Shown here one piece after another: positions 36,003-44,996 of a stretch of 64,000 nt of DNA; the stretch's first letter is position 1, and every line of letters starts with the position of its first letter. This DNA comes from JBBSAT01 sp044223665 (GTDB lineage Bacteria > Myxococcota_A > Polyangia > Polyangiales > Sandaracinaceae). Under the pieces are notes generated by a model that saw only the letters and a list, made by a program, of their open reading frames with translations, was not told the origin of the DNA and made no database searches. The position numbers and the translations under genes were made by a program. The stretch lies in contig JBGALT010000025.1 of assembly GCA_044223665.1 (NCBI GenBank), forward strand, positions 1 through 64,000. The letters run 5' to 3'.

Positions 36003-36194
36003 CCCCGTGGTCTGGCACGTCCGCAGCGCGCGCGCGCCCGGGATGCGAGCCGGTCAGAACGCGCAGACGCCGGCGCAAGCGGCCAGCAGCGAGGGGGGGC
36101 GCTGGGATCGAGGGTCGTCGAGAGTGTTGGATCCGCGAGAATCGCACGTCGGGAAACGCGGCGTCGCGCACACGCTCGAGGTCCGCGCTGCGTT

Positions 36195-36279
36195 TGCCGG
36201 GGGAGGGGGTCGAACCCTCATGTGCCTTTCGGCACGAGGGATTTTAAATCCCCTGCGTATGCCATTCCGCCACCCCGGC
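36195..36279 (-). tRNA. tRNA-Leu (anticodon TAA)
   Basis: On the minus strand, an 85-nt cloverleaf begins GCCGGGG and closes with CCCCGGC plus the discriminator A at 36195. The anticodon loop TTTAAAA carries TAA between GGGAT-type stems. A long class II variable arm (TGCC-GAAA-GGCA) follows, and the T-arm has GGTTCGACC. CCA is not encoded. The 190 bp upstream of the broken dehydrogenase (36003-36194) show nothing else. Confidence 0.95.
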
Positions 36280-36300
36280 GAAGGTGCGGCAGCCTAGCAC

Positions 36301-37683
36301 TCACGCCATCAGCTCGGGGCGCGGGACGATGCGCTCGAGCGAGGGGTCGAGGTGCGCGTCGACGAGCGGGGCGAGCCGGGCGCGGAGGGCGTCGCGCTGC
36401 GTGCGGAGCGCCTCGAGCTCGCCCTTCAGCGCGAGGATCCGCGAGAGCACGCGCAGGCCGTGGCGTACGACGGCCTGCTTCTCGAGCACGCGGATCGCCG
36501 CCATGCCCGAGGTGACGAGGAACGCGAGGACCAGGAGCGCGCGGCCCGCGCCGAGCGGCGTCGGATCGAGCGCGAACGCCAGCGCCGCGAGGCCGAGCTG
36601 CACCACGGCCACGCCGCCGACGCCGATCATCATCCGCATCGTCGCGCGCACGTCGTCGCGCTCGAGCACCATCTCGCCGGCGCGCGTGGCGCCCCACAGG
36701 ATCGGCGCGTGCAGGATCAGCCCGGGGAGGGCGAGCGGTACGTCGACCGCCAGCAGCACGACGTGGCGCAGCACGCGGCGCGTCCACTCCCACTGCGAGA
36801 TCGGCCGGCGCAGATCCCAGTCGCTCAGCCCGAGCGCGTCGAGGAGCGCGAGGTAGCTCGCGACGTCGTCGTAGAACGCCTTCACCTCGGCCACCTCGCG
36901 CTTGGCGCGCCAGTGCGCTTCGAGGCGGCGCACCAGCTCGGCCTCGTCGGCGAGCGAGAGGTCGCGGCTGTCCGGCACGTAGATCCGCCGCACGCCGTCG
37001 AGCACCTTGAGCGTGTCGAAGTCCTCGGCGTTGATCGTCAGGGCGCGCATCGCGAGATCGATGGCGCTCGTGAGCGCGTGCGCAGCCTCGCGCGGGTCGT
37101 CCTTCCACGCGGCTTGCCATCCCGCGTCGAGCGCGATCGGTCGCCCGTACTGCACCAGCACGCGGCCGCGGAAGTGCTGCTTGCGCCGATACGAGAGACC
37201 GACCGGGACGAGGACCACGGGGATCCCCTCCGCCGCCGCCGAGAGCGCCATGCGTGCGGCCCCGGTCTTCAGCGGCTGCAGCTCGGGCTCGGTGTAGCTC
37301 ACGCCCTCGGGGAAGATGCCGAACGTGTTCCCGCGCGAGAGCAGATCGTGGATGGCGCGGAACGCCTCGGCGTTGTCGACCACCGCGCCCGCCGCGCCCG
37401 CCTGGTCCTGGCGCCGCTTGATGGGCACGCTCCCGAGGGCCCACAGGATCGGCTTCAGGTGCGGCATCGAGAAGAGGCCGTCACGGGCCGCGAACGCGAT
37501 GCGTCGCGGACACGTGGTCGTGATCACGACGGGGTCGACGAGCGAGTTCGGGTGGTTGCCGACCAGCATCACGGGCCCGGCGGCCGGCACGTGATCGAGC
37601 CCCACGACCTCGACGGTGCGGAAGAAGAACCGCGTCACCAGGCGCAAGAAGCCGACGAGCAGCCGGTAGACGAAGGCCTGCAT
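36301..37683 (-). CDS. 1-acyl-glycerol-phosphate acyltransferase-like membrane protein
   Basis: A 460-residue PlsC-superfamily acyltransferase with an N-terminal membrane helix. The HX4D motif is G-N-H-P-N-S-L-V-D-P near residue 43, and the phosphate-binding F-P-E-G-V-S-Y lies near 130. V-P-V-G-L-S-Y and R-V-L-V-Q-Y-G-R-P-I follow. The C-terminal 200 residues add three hydrophobic helices and an E-A-L-R-T-Q-R-D-A-L-R-A-R-L coiled coil, making it about twice the size of PlsC. The substrate is probably a lysophospholipid or glycerol ester (inferred). It is divergent from a lipase-like gene, 52 nt between starts. Confidence 0.8.
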   Translation of the reverse strand: MQAFVYRLLVGFLRLVTRFFFRTVEVVGLDHVPAAGPVMLVGNHPNSLVDPVVITTTCPRRIAFAARDGLFSMPHLKPILWALGSVPIKRRQDQAGAAGAVVDNAEAFRAIHDLLSRGNTFGIFPEGVSYTEPELQPLKTGAARMALSAAAEGIPVVLVPVGLSYRRKQHFRGRVLVQYGRPIALDAGWQAAWKDDPREAAHALTSAIDLAMRALTINAEDFDTLKVLDGVRRIYVPDSRDLSLADEAELVRRLEAHWRAKREVAEVKAFYDDVASYLALLDALGLSDWDLRRPISQWEWTRRVLRHVVLLAVDVPLALPGLILHAPILWGATRAGEMVLERDDVRATMRMMIGVGGVAVVQLGLAALAFALDPTPLGAGRALLVLAFLVTSGMAAIRVLEKQAVVRHGLRVLSRILALKGELEALRTQRDALRARLAPLVDAHLDPSLERIVPRPELMA

Positions 37684-37734
37684 CCCCGCGCGATGGTAGC
37701 GCGATGGGCGTGCCTTCGTGGTACAGCGATCTGC

Positions 37735-38340
37735 GTGCAGGCGTTCCTCGTGCACGGGATGGGTCGCTCGCCGCGCTCGTTCTTCCTCCTCGCGGCGCGC
37801 CTCGAGCGCGCGGGCATCCATACCTCGCGCTTCGGCTACTCGGTGCTGCGGCACGATCTCGACGCGATCGCCGGGCGCTTCGCCGCGCACGTGCGCGCGC
37901 GCGCCGAGGGCCCCTACGCGATCGTCGGCCACTCGCTCGGCAACGTGATCGCGCGGATGGCGAGCCCGCGCCTTCCGCCGGGGCTCACGCGCATCGCCAT
38001 GCTCGCGCCGCCCAATCGCCCGCCGCGAATGGCGGCGTGGCTCGCAGCGCACCCGCTCTACCGCGCGCTGACGCGCGACGCCGGGCAGCGCCTCGCCGAC
38101 GACGCGTTCTACGCGTCGCTCCCCGTCCCGAGCGTGCCCACGCTCGTCTTCGCCGGGACGCAGGGGCCGCGCGCGCGCTGGTTGCCTCTGGGCACCGTCG
38201 CCTCGGACGGTGTCGTCGCGGTCGACGAGACGCACCTGCCGGGCGCGGAGCACCACGAGGTCACCGCGATCCACACGCTGATCATGAACGACGCGCGCGT
38301 GGCGGAGCGCATCGCGCGCTTTCTCCGCGAGCCGGCGTGA
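37735..38340 (+). CDS. Alpha/beta-hydrolase, lipase-like
   Basis: A 201-residue cytosolic alpha/beta-hydrolase. It opens V-Q-A-F-L-V-H-G-M-G-R-S, giving the oxyanion-hole H-G-M-G. The nucleophile elbow G-H-S-L-G-N (near residue 66) holds the catalytic Ser, and H-H-E-V near 177 is a candidate catalytic His. The short length resembles esterase/lipase-class triacylglycerol lipase cores. GTG at 37735 is used, with TACAGC 7 nt upstream. Its stop overlaps the next GTG start (GTGA), so both hydrolases are probably co-translated. Confidence 0.75.
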   Translation: MQAFLVHGMGRSPRSFFLLAARLERAGIHTSRFGYSVLRHDLDAIAGRFAAHVRARAEGPYAIVGHSLGNVIARMASPRLPPGLTRIAMLAPPNRPPRMAAWLAAHPLYRALTRDAGQRLADDAFYASLPVPSVPTLVFAGTQGPRARWLPLGTVASDGVVAVDETHLPGAEHHEVTAIHTLIMNDARVAERIARFLREPA

Positions 38341-39086
38341 GCGTGCGGCTCGTCGCGCTGGCGCTCGTTTCGGCGCTCGCCGCCGGCTGCTACTTCTCGC
38401 GCTCGCCGACCCGGCCGGTGCCCGCGCTCTTCGCCCGCACGAGCGGCGAGGCCCAGGCGCGTTGCCTCGTCGTCTTCGTGCCGGGGCTGCTCGACGGGCC
38501 CGACTCGTTCGTCGAGCACGACGCCTTCGCTGCCCTGACGGCGAGCGGCGCCCCCTGCGACGCCGTGAGCGTGGACCTCCACTACCGCTACTACTTCGGC
38601 GGCCACGTCGCCGACGCGCTCTACGAGGACGTGCTCTATCCCGCGCTCGCGCGCGGCTACGAAGAGATCTGGCTCGTCGGCATCTCGCTCGGCGCGATGG
38701 GCGTCACGCTCACGATGCGCGAGCACGCTGCCTCGATCGCCGGCGTCGTCCTGCTCTCTCCCTTCCTCGGCATCGATCCGGTGCGCCGGGAGGTCGCCGA
38801 GACGGGCCTGCGCGACTGGCATCCCGGCCCGCTGCCGCGCGAGATCGACGACGCGAGCTTCACGCGCTTCGTCTGGGCGACGCTCCGCGGCTACGTCGAC
38901 GACCCGGACGAGCTGCCGCCGCTCTACGTCGGCTGGGCCGAGGGCGAGACGCAGGACGGCCCGTCTCGCGCCCTCGCCGCCGTGCTCCCGGCCGATCACG
39001 TCGCGACCGTCGAGGGGCGCCACGACTGGGCCGCGTGGACGCCGCTCCTCGGCACGCTCCTCTCGCGGGCGCGCCCCGGCCGCTGA
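38337..39086 (+). CDS. Alpha/beta-hydrolase-fold lipoprotein
   Basis: A 249-residue exported alpha/beta-hydrolase. The signal peptide has lipobox S-A-L-A-A-G-C at residue 17. The fold starts at V-V-F-V-P-G-L-L-D-G-P. The nucleophile elbow is V-G-I-S-L-G-A-M-G near residue 118, and H-D-W near 228 is the likely His. The GTG at 38337 overlaps the TGA of the upstream hydrolase. Together the two genes pair a cytoplasmic and an envelope esterase. The C-terminal end is convergent with a lipoprotein gene, 3 nt away. Confidence 0.7.
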   Translation: MSVRLVALALVSALAAGCYFSRSPTRPVPALFARTSGEAQARCLVVFVPGLLDGPDSFVEHDAFAALTASGAPCDAVSVDLHYRYYFGGHVADALYEDVLYPALARGYEEIWLVGISLGAMGVTLTMREHAASIAGVVLLSPFLGIDPVRREVAETGLRDWHPGPLPREIDDASFTRFVWATLRGYVDDPDELPPLYVGWAEGETQDGPSRALAAVLPADHVATVEGRHDWAAWTPLLGTLLSRARPGR

Positions 39087-39089
39087 GCG

Positions 39090-40862
39090 TCACGGCGCAG
39101 CGCGCAGGTGCCGCGCCATCCAGTAGGCGAGCCGGAAGTCGACGGCGGGGTAGTACGCGTGCGGATCGCCGGTGCCGTTCACGCCGTAGGGGTCGCTCCG
39201 CCACACGAAGTTGCTCGGCGGACGGATTCTCATCGGCACCGGGATCGTCGCGACGACGCTGTCGCCGCGGCCGAGCGTGAGCGAGAGAGGCAGGTGGGTT
39301 CCGTCGAGCCCGACGCAGTCGTGCGCGGTGATCTCGGCGTCGTCGCAGTTCACGTGGCTCTCGGCCCAGTACGGCGCCGGAAACTCGCGCAGCGTCGCGG
39401 ACGCGCGCGCGAGCATCGAGGCGTCGAGGTCCGCCGACACGAGCGGCACGTCGGCCGTCCCGCGCGCCGTCGCGGCGAGCGCCACGAGGTCGTAGAACGA
39501 CTGGCCCTGCTCCACGGGCTGCCGCGTCTGGCCGCTCGTCGCGTAGAGCTCGTCGAGGATGGCGCCGCGTACCGCCTCGCGCGCACCGTCCTCGCAGAGG
39601 TAGCGCTGCGCGAGCCAGCCGCCGGTGAAGGCCATGTTGTAGTTCGAGTAGTTCGTCATCTCGGCGAAGTCGACGAGCCCCACGTGGTCGCGGGCGATGC
39701 CCGGTAGGTCGCGCGCGCGGATCAGATCGTTGTGGAGATAGTCGGCGACCTCCGGATCGTCCGAGACGCGTGCGAGCGCGGCGAGGATGCCTAGAGACAT
39801 GATCGCGTGCTGCCCGTTGTTGCGGAAGCGCGGGACGTAGGAGCGGTCGACCGCGCTCTCGCTCAAGTAGCCGTTGTAGGTGATGCGCCCGTCGGCGTCG
39901 TGGATCTCGAGGTCGTAGCCGTCGGTGCCGACCTCCATCAGCGAGTGGGCGATGGCCGATGCGTCGTCCTCGAGCGTCGCGAGGCGCGCCCCGTCGATCG
40001 TGGCATCGCCGCGCGCGACCTCCCACGCCGCGGCCATGCCGAGCACCCAGCCGATGAGCATGTCGCGGCTGCAGGAGTCCTCCCACGCGTACTCGGGATA
40101 GAGCCCGCCCACGCTGTGGTCGTCGCGCCAGGTGCCGTTCGTCTTCTCGGGCGGCAGGGGCGCGCCGCTGCCGTCGAAGAGCGGCGTCGTCGTCTGCGCG
40201 AAGCCCGGTCGATCGCGGCGCTGGTAGCCGCGGGCGATGACGCCGCGCACGCCCGTGATCGCGACCGCGCGGTGCATGCCGTCGAGGGCCGCGTGGAGCT
40301 GCGCGCGCGCGGCGTCGACCTCGTCGCAGGGCGCGCCCTCGTCCCGGAGCACCGCGTAGCGGTAGGCGTCGGCAGCAGCGCCGGCCCCGGCGTAGGCGCC
40401 CGCGACCTTGGTCCACGACACGACGCTCTCGATGGGCGAGCCGTCGAAGGTCTCGAAGTCGGTCGCGGTGGGATCGGCGAGGAAGGCATCGATGCGCGCC
40501 CGGGCGCCGTCGTCCGTCGCGATGGCTTCGCTGTTCACGCCCGTGTAGCGCGCGACGATCGCGACGAAGCCGCGATCGAAGCTGCCCGCGTGCGCGTCGA
40601 GCAGCGCGTCGGTGGCGAGCAGGCCGACGCGCGGGCCGCCCGTGCCGCAGGCGGGCGGCGTGAGGATGGGCGCGCTCGGGCACGTCGGGGCGGGCGTGCG
40701 CGCGAAGGCGTCGGTGCCGGCGTCCGAAGCGGGCCGCCCGGTGTCGAGCTCCGCCGCGTCCGCGCCGGCGTCGCCCGGTGCAGCGTCGGTCGCTGAGCCG
40801 GCGGGTGGGCTCGTGCAAGCGGCGAGGGCCACGAGGACGGCGAGGGTCGAGCGCGCGCGCAT
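39090..40862 (-). CDS. Large lipoprotein of unknown function
   Basis: A 590-residue predicted lipoprotein with lipobox V-A-L-A-A-C at residue 16 and an Asp/Ala/Gly-rich linker to about 60. The rest is helical and rich in Asp, with no family I recognise. Distinct segments are V-G-G-L-Y-P-E-Y-A-W-E-D-S-C-S-R-D near 250, G-T-D-G-Y-D-L-E-I near 312, and M-T-N-Y-S-N-Y-N-M-A-F-T-G-G-W near 405. The alternating helix pattern resembles an alpha/alpha-toroid such as in glycan-active enzymes, but this is only an impression. The start ATG is 7 nt after TACGCT. Confidence 0.7.
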   Translation of the reverse strand: MRARSTLAVLVALAACTSPPAGSATDAAPGDAGADAAELDTGRPASDAGTDAFARTPAPTCPSAPILTPPACGTGGPRVGLLATDALLDAHAGSFDRGFVAIVARYTGVNSEAIATDDGARARIDAFLADPTATDFETFDGSPIESVVSWTKVAGAYAGAGAAADAYRYAVLRDEGAPCDEVDAARAQLHAALDGMHRAVAITGVRGVIARGYQRRDRPGFAQTTTPLFDGSGAPLPPEKTNGTWRDDHSVGGLYPEYAWEDSCSRDMLIGWVLGMAAAWEVARGDATIDGARLATLEDDASAIAHSLMEVGTDGYDLEIHDADGRITYNGYLSESAVDRSYVPRFRNNGQHAIMSLGILAALARVSDDPEVADYLHNDLIRARDLPGIARDHVGLVDFAEMTNYSNYNMAFTGGWLAQRYLCEDGAREAVRGAILDELYATSGQTRQPVEQGQSFYDLVALAATARGTADVPLVSADLDASMLARASATLREFPAPYWAESHVNCDDAEITAHDCVGLDGTHLPLSLTLGRGDSVVATIPVPMRIRPPSNFVWRSDPYGVNGTGDPHAYYPAVDFRLAYWMARHLRAAP

Positions 40863-40896
40863 GCCCCCGAGCGTAGCGCGGGCCCTCCCGCGCGCG

Positions 40897-42132
40897 TCAG
40901 CCCTTCACGCAGACGAGCTGTTTCAACGTGTGCACGACCTCGACGAGATCTCGCTGCGCGTGCATCACCGCGTCGATGTCCTTGTAGGCGGCGGGCGTCT
41001 CGTCGATCACGTCCTTGTCCTTGCGGCACTCGACGCCCTCGGTGGCGGCACGATGGTGTTTGAGCGTGAAGCGCTGCTTGGCATCGCCGCGGCTCATCGC
41101 GCGGCCCGCGCCGTGCGAGCAGCTCTCGAACGAGTCCGGGTTGCCCAGGCCCCGGACGACGTAGCTGCGCGCGCCCATCGATCCGGGAACGATGCCGAGC
41201 TCGCCGCGCCCGGCGCGGACCGCGCCCTTGCGGGTGATCCAGAGGTCCTCGCCGAAGTGGCGCTCGCGCTGGACGTAATTGTGGTGGCAGTTCACGGCCA
41301 GCTCGCCGGTGGTGAAGCGGCGACGGCAGCCGTCGCGCACGGCCTTCACGACGGCGTCCATCATCAGGCGTCGGTTCCACGCCGCGTAGTCCTGCGCCCA
41401 GCCGACGGCCTCGACGTAGGCGTCGAAGTCGCTCGAGCCCTCGGCCAGCCAGGCGAGATCGCGGTCGGGAAGAAGGCGATTCTCGCGCGCCATGGCCTCG
41501 CGCGCGCGCTCGATGAAGTAGCTGCCGGCGCGGTTGCCGACGCCGCGCGAGCCCGAGTGCAGCATCAGCCAGACGCGCTCGCTCTCGTCGACGCAGACCT
41601 CGATGAAGTGGTTGCCGGTGCCGAGCGTGCCCAGCTGCTCGGCGGTCGCGCCGTGGCCGAGCTTGCGGTGCGCGGCGGTGATCGCCTTCCAGCGCGGGGC
41701 GAGCTCGTCGCGCCACGTCTCGGCCACCGCCGGCGGCACGCTCCGCCACGCGCCTCGGTCGTTCTTGCCGCCGCCGTCGCTCCGCCCGTGCGGCACCGCC
41801 TCTTCGATCGCGTCGCGCATCGCCGCGAGCGAGCGCGGCAGATCGTTCGCGTCGAGCGAGGTCCGAACGGCCATCATCCCGCATCCGATGTCGACCCCGA
41901 CGGCCGCGGGGATGATCGCGCCCTTGGTCGGCAGCACCGTCCCGACGGTCGCCCCGATGCCGGTGTGGACGTCGGGCATCACGGCCACCCAGCCGTGCAC
42001 GATCGGCAGCATGGCGGTCTTGCGGACCTGGAGCTCGGCGCTCGCCTCGAAGGGGACGCCGCGCACCCAGGCCTTGATGGGGACGCCGGGGCTCGGCATC
42101 TCGATCGGCCCCAGCTCGCTCGTCTCGCTCAT
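40897..42132 (-). CDS. rtcB: RNA-splicing ligase RtcB-like
   Basis: A 411-residue GTP-dependent RNA ligase that joins 2',3'-cyclic phosphate to 5'-OH ends using Mn2+. All landmarks are present: MPDVHTGIGATVG, VGVDIGCGMMAV (metal Cys), LGTLGTGNHFIEV, LHSGSRGVG, RHFGEDLWITRKGAVRAG, PGSMGARSYVVRG and the guanylated His in S-C-S-H-G-A-G-R near residue 342. Length matches the shorter RtcB subclass. No archease gene is adjacent. The ATG is 8 nt after TACGCT. Confidence 0.95.
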   Translation of the reverse strand: MSETSELGPIEMPSPGVPIKAWVRGVPFEASAELQVRKTAMLPIVHGWVAVMPDVHTGIGATVGTVLPTKGAIIPAAVGVDIGCGMMAVRTSLDANDLPRSLAAMRDAIEEAVPHGRSDGGGKNDRGAWRSVPPAVAETWRDELAPRWKAITAAHRKLGHGATAEQLGTLGTGNHFIEVCVDESERVWLMLHSGSRGVGNRAGSYFIERAREAMARENRLLPDRDLAWLAEGSSDFDAYVEAVGWAQDYAAWNRRLMMDAVVKAVRDGCRRRFTTGELAVNCHHNYVQRERHFGEDLWITRKGAVRAGRGELGIVPGSMGARSYVVRGLGNPDSFESCSHGAGRAMSRGDAKQRFTLKHHRAATEGVECRKDKDVIDETPAAYKDIDAVMHAQRDLVEVVHTLKQLVCVKG

Positions 42133-42192
42133 CGGCCTTCAGCGTAGGCGACGAGGCTCGGGCGCGCTCGCCCGGGACACGAGGTGTCCGGC

Positions 42193-43059
42193 TCAGCGAC
42201 CGACGTGCTGCAGGTACACCGGCGAGTCGCCCTCGCAGCCGTACGAGCGCGTGATGTTGCGGCCCGTGAACGTCGTGCCGTCCGGCTCGAGGTGGAACAC
42301 GTACTCGTCGGTCGCGCAGAACCCGCCGCCGGGGCCGGGGGACACGTTGAAGAGCTGCGTGTCGCGGCCGATGAGCATGCCGTTCTGCACGTCCCACGTG
42401 CCGTCGATCGTGCTGTCGACCGAGCCGCCGCCGGACTCGAAGTGGATGAAGCCGCGGATCGTGCGGCAGTCGCCGAGCACCTCGACCTGCATCGTCGCGC
42501 GCGCGCCGGGGTCGCTCGAGATGTTGCCGACCCAGGTCCCGTCGATCGCGTGGCAGTGCGGATCCTCGTAGCCGCCCACGCTGCCGACGATCTGGGCGCT
42601 GCCGCCCGTGACGGCGATGTGGAACGTGGTCGAGAACTGCTGCCCGTTCAGGAAGTAGACGGTGACGGTGCCGGTCGTGACGCCGGCCGGGACGCGCAGC
42701 GCCATGCGGCCGAACGCCGCCTGCACGAGGTCGGCCCGCGTCAGCTCGATGACCTGCCCGCTCGAGGTCTGTACGACGATGCGCGCGACCTGCTCGAGGT
42801 ACGCCGCCGCTTCCGCCGGAATGTAGAGGAGCTCGCCCTGCGCCTGCACGGTCGTGGTGGTCGTCGTCGGCTGCGTCTCGGTGATCACGACCCCGGTCCT
42901 CGAGCCGCCGGAGGTCGTGGGCACGCGGACCTCGGTCTCGACGACGCGCGCGCGGCGCTCGCATCCGGCGGCGGCGACCACCAGCGCGGCCGCGAGCAGG
43001 AGCAGCCGGCCGAGAGTGCGGAAGGAGCCGTCGAGGGCGAGCCGATCAGGTGCGGGCAT
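42193..43059 (-). CDS. Lipoprotein of unknown function
   Basis: A 288-residue predicted lipoprotein. The signal peptide ends in A-A-A-G-C at about residue 26, and a Thr-rich linker follows. The N-terminal half is helical; the C-terminal half is a beta-rich domain with C-H-A-I-D-G-T-W-V-G-N, D-C-R-T-I-R-G-F-I-H-F, and T-F-T-G-R-N-I-T-R-S-Y. The last motif recurs (R-F-T-G-R-S-V-R-S-Y) in the truncated gene at 63740-64000, so the two may share a domain. The ATG at 43059 has GGAGGCTCC upstream. The function is unknown. Confidence 0.7.
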   Translation of the reverse strand: MPAPDRLALDGSFRTLGRLLLLAAALVVAAAGCERRARVVETEVRVPTTSGGSRTGVVITETQPTTTTTTVQAQGELLYIPAEAAAYLEQVARIVVQTSSGQVIELTRADLVQAAFGRMALRVPAGVTTGTVTVYFLNGQQFSTTFHIAVTGGSAQIVGSVGGYEDPHCHAIDGTWVGNISSDPGARATMQVEVLGDCRTIRGFIHFESGGGSVDSTIDGTWDVQNGMLIGRDTQLFNVSPGPGGGFCATDEYVFHLEPDGTTFTGRNITRSYGCEGDSPVYLQHVGR

Positions 43060-43262
43060 GAAGGAGCCTCCGGGCGGGAGAGTACCCGCGAACGAGGCTA
43101 CGGCGGGGATGCTCGAGACGTTCCTCGGGGGGGGATCGACCAAGTTCCGGTCGATGCGGACGGGAAGGGGGCCGGACGGGGCGCGGAGTGCGGTATGCGC
43201 GCCGCAATCGCGGGTGGGAGCGCCGCCGGGACCGTGGCGCCGGGCTTGCTGCGCCGGGCGGC

Positions 43263-44996
43263 ATGCGCACGTACGCCCGCCGACTCTCCCCCGCGCTCTG
43301 CGCCCTGGTGCTCGCCGCGTGCGCGACCGGGCCCGAGCCCGTCGCCGAGGCGCCCGGGGAGCTCACGGTCTGTGGCCGCGGCCCGACGGTCGAGGGCATC
43401 GACGTCTCCGAGTGGCAGGGTGGGATCGACTGGAGCGCGGTCGCCGGGTCCGGGATCCGGTTCGCGATCGTCCGAATCTCCGACGGCACCTATCGCGACC
43501 GCACCTTCGCGACCAACTGGAACGGCGCGCGCGCAGCCGGCCTCGTCCGCGGCGCCTACCAGTTCTTCGAGCCGGGTGTCGATCCCGACGTGCAGGCCGA
43601 CATCGTGATCGCTGCCGTCGGCGTGCTCGGCCCGAACGACCTGCCCGTCACGCTCGACGTGGAGGCGCCCTCTCCCTCGGTCGGCCCCGCCGAGTACGCG
43701 GCGCGCATCCACCGCTGGGTCGAGCGCGTCACCAACGGCACCGGGCGGGCGCCGATGATCTACACCGGCCGCTATTACTGGGATCCGTACGTCGCGAGCA
43801 GCGACTTCGCCGGGCTGCCGCTCTGGCACGCGCAGTACACGAGCGCGCCCTGCCCGAACATCAACGACCGCTGGAGCGACTGGGCCTTCTGGCAGTACAC
43901 GTCGACCGGCTCCGTCCCCGGGATCGGCGGCAACGTCGACCGCAACGTCTTCAACGGCACCTACGAGGAGCTGCAGGGGCTCGCGCACGCCGATCAGCTC
44001 CCGACGGGCTGGATCGATGCGGCCGCGTGCGACGGGATCCGCGGCTGGGCGCTCGACCCCGACTTCGGCGGCTCGATCGACGTCCACGTCTACGTCGGCG
44101 GCCCGGCGGGCGACCCCGCGGCCGTGGGCTTTCCGATCCACGCCACCGTGCACCGCGACGACGTCGGAGATCACGGATTCTCGATGCCCGTGCCCTACGG
44201 CCTGATGGACGGCGTCGCGCGCCCCGTGTTCGCGTACGGCATCGGCGCGGCGGGCGGGGGCAACGCGCTGCTCATGGGCTCGCCGGCCACGCTCGCGTGC
44301 GAGCGTCCCTCGCCTCCCTTCGGGCCGGCCGTGCGACGCCACGTCGTCGACCCGGACGCGTACGCGGCGTGGCGCTTCGGCGGGCTCGACATCGTCCACG
44401 TCGACGACGCGACGCTCGCCCAGTGGGCCGAGAGCGACCCGTGGCCGCGCGCGCCGATGCTCTTCGCGGCGAGCGGTGATCCGGCGGTCTACCTCGCCGA
44501 CGTCCGCGGCGGCCGCCCGACCCGGCGTCACGTGCCGAGCCCGGAGGCGATGGAGGCATGGCGTCTGGACTGGGGCGCCATCGCCGGCGTCGACGCGGCC
44601 ACGCGCGACGGCTACGGCGCGGACGCCGAGCTCGCCGGTCGACCCTTCCTCGTGCAGGGCAGCGGCCCCGCGGTCTACGTCCTCGACGCGCCACCGCCCG
44701 CGGTCGAGATGCCGGCGCCGGACACCGACGCAGGCGCGCCTCTCCCCGGGGCCGACGCGGGCGTTCCGGTGATGCCGCGCGGAGATGCGTCGGTCGCGTC
44801 ACCGGACGGTGGCGGGTCGATGCGCGGCGGCGGCGCGATGCTGGCCGGAGGCTGCTCGGCGATGCCGTCGCGGGGCGGCGCGTCGCCGCTGGCGCTCGCG
44901 CTCGTCGTCGCGGCCTGGCTTCTCGCGCGGGCTCGGCCTCGGCCTCGGCGTGCGGGATCCCCGCGCGGCGAAGCGAGGGGACGGCCGCCCTCCGCG
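43263..44996 (+). CDS. GH25 muramidase with MYXO-CTERM-like tail; no stop codon at its expected end
   Basis: An exported lysozyme. The lipobox L-A-A-C lies at residue 20. The GH25 catalytic barrel spans about 40-240: T-V-E-G-I-D-V-S-E-W-Q-G, F-A-I-V-R-I-S-D-G, the D-x-E pair in T-L-D-V-E-A-P, I-Y-T-G-R-Y-Y-W, and W-A-F-W-Q-Y. An Ig-like segment follows, then repeats of unknown type. Finally an Asp/Pro linker, a G-G-C-S motif, a hydrophobic helix and R-A-R-P-R-P-R-R look like the end of the protein. However, no stop occurs in any forward frame before 45087, and this frame stays open to 47684, antisense to the transglycosylase. I end it at the convergent stop. A lost stop or an indel is likely. 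Confidence 0.7.

Noticed and set aside
36003..36194. A small gene between the broken dehydrogenase and tRNA-Leu
   Set aside because: Short frames exist but none has a ribosome site, a TANNNT hexamer or recognisable composition.
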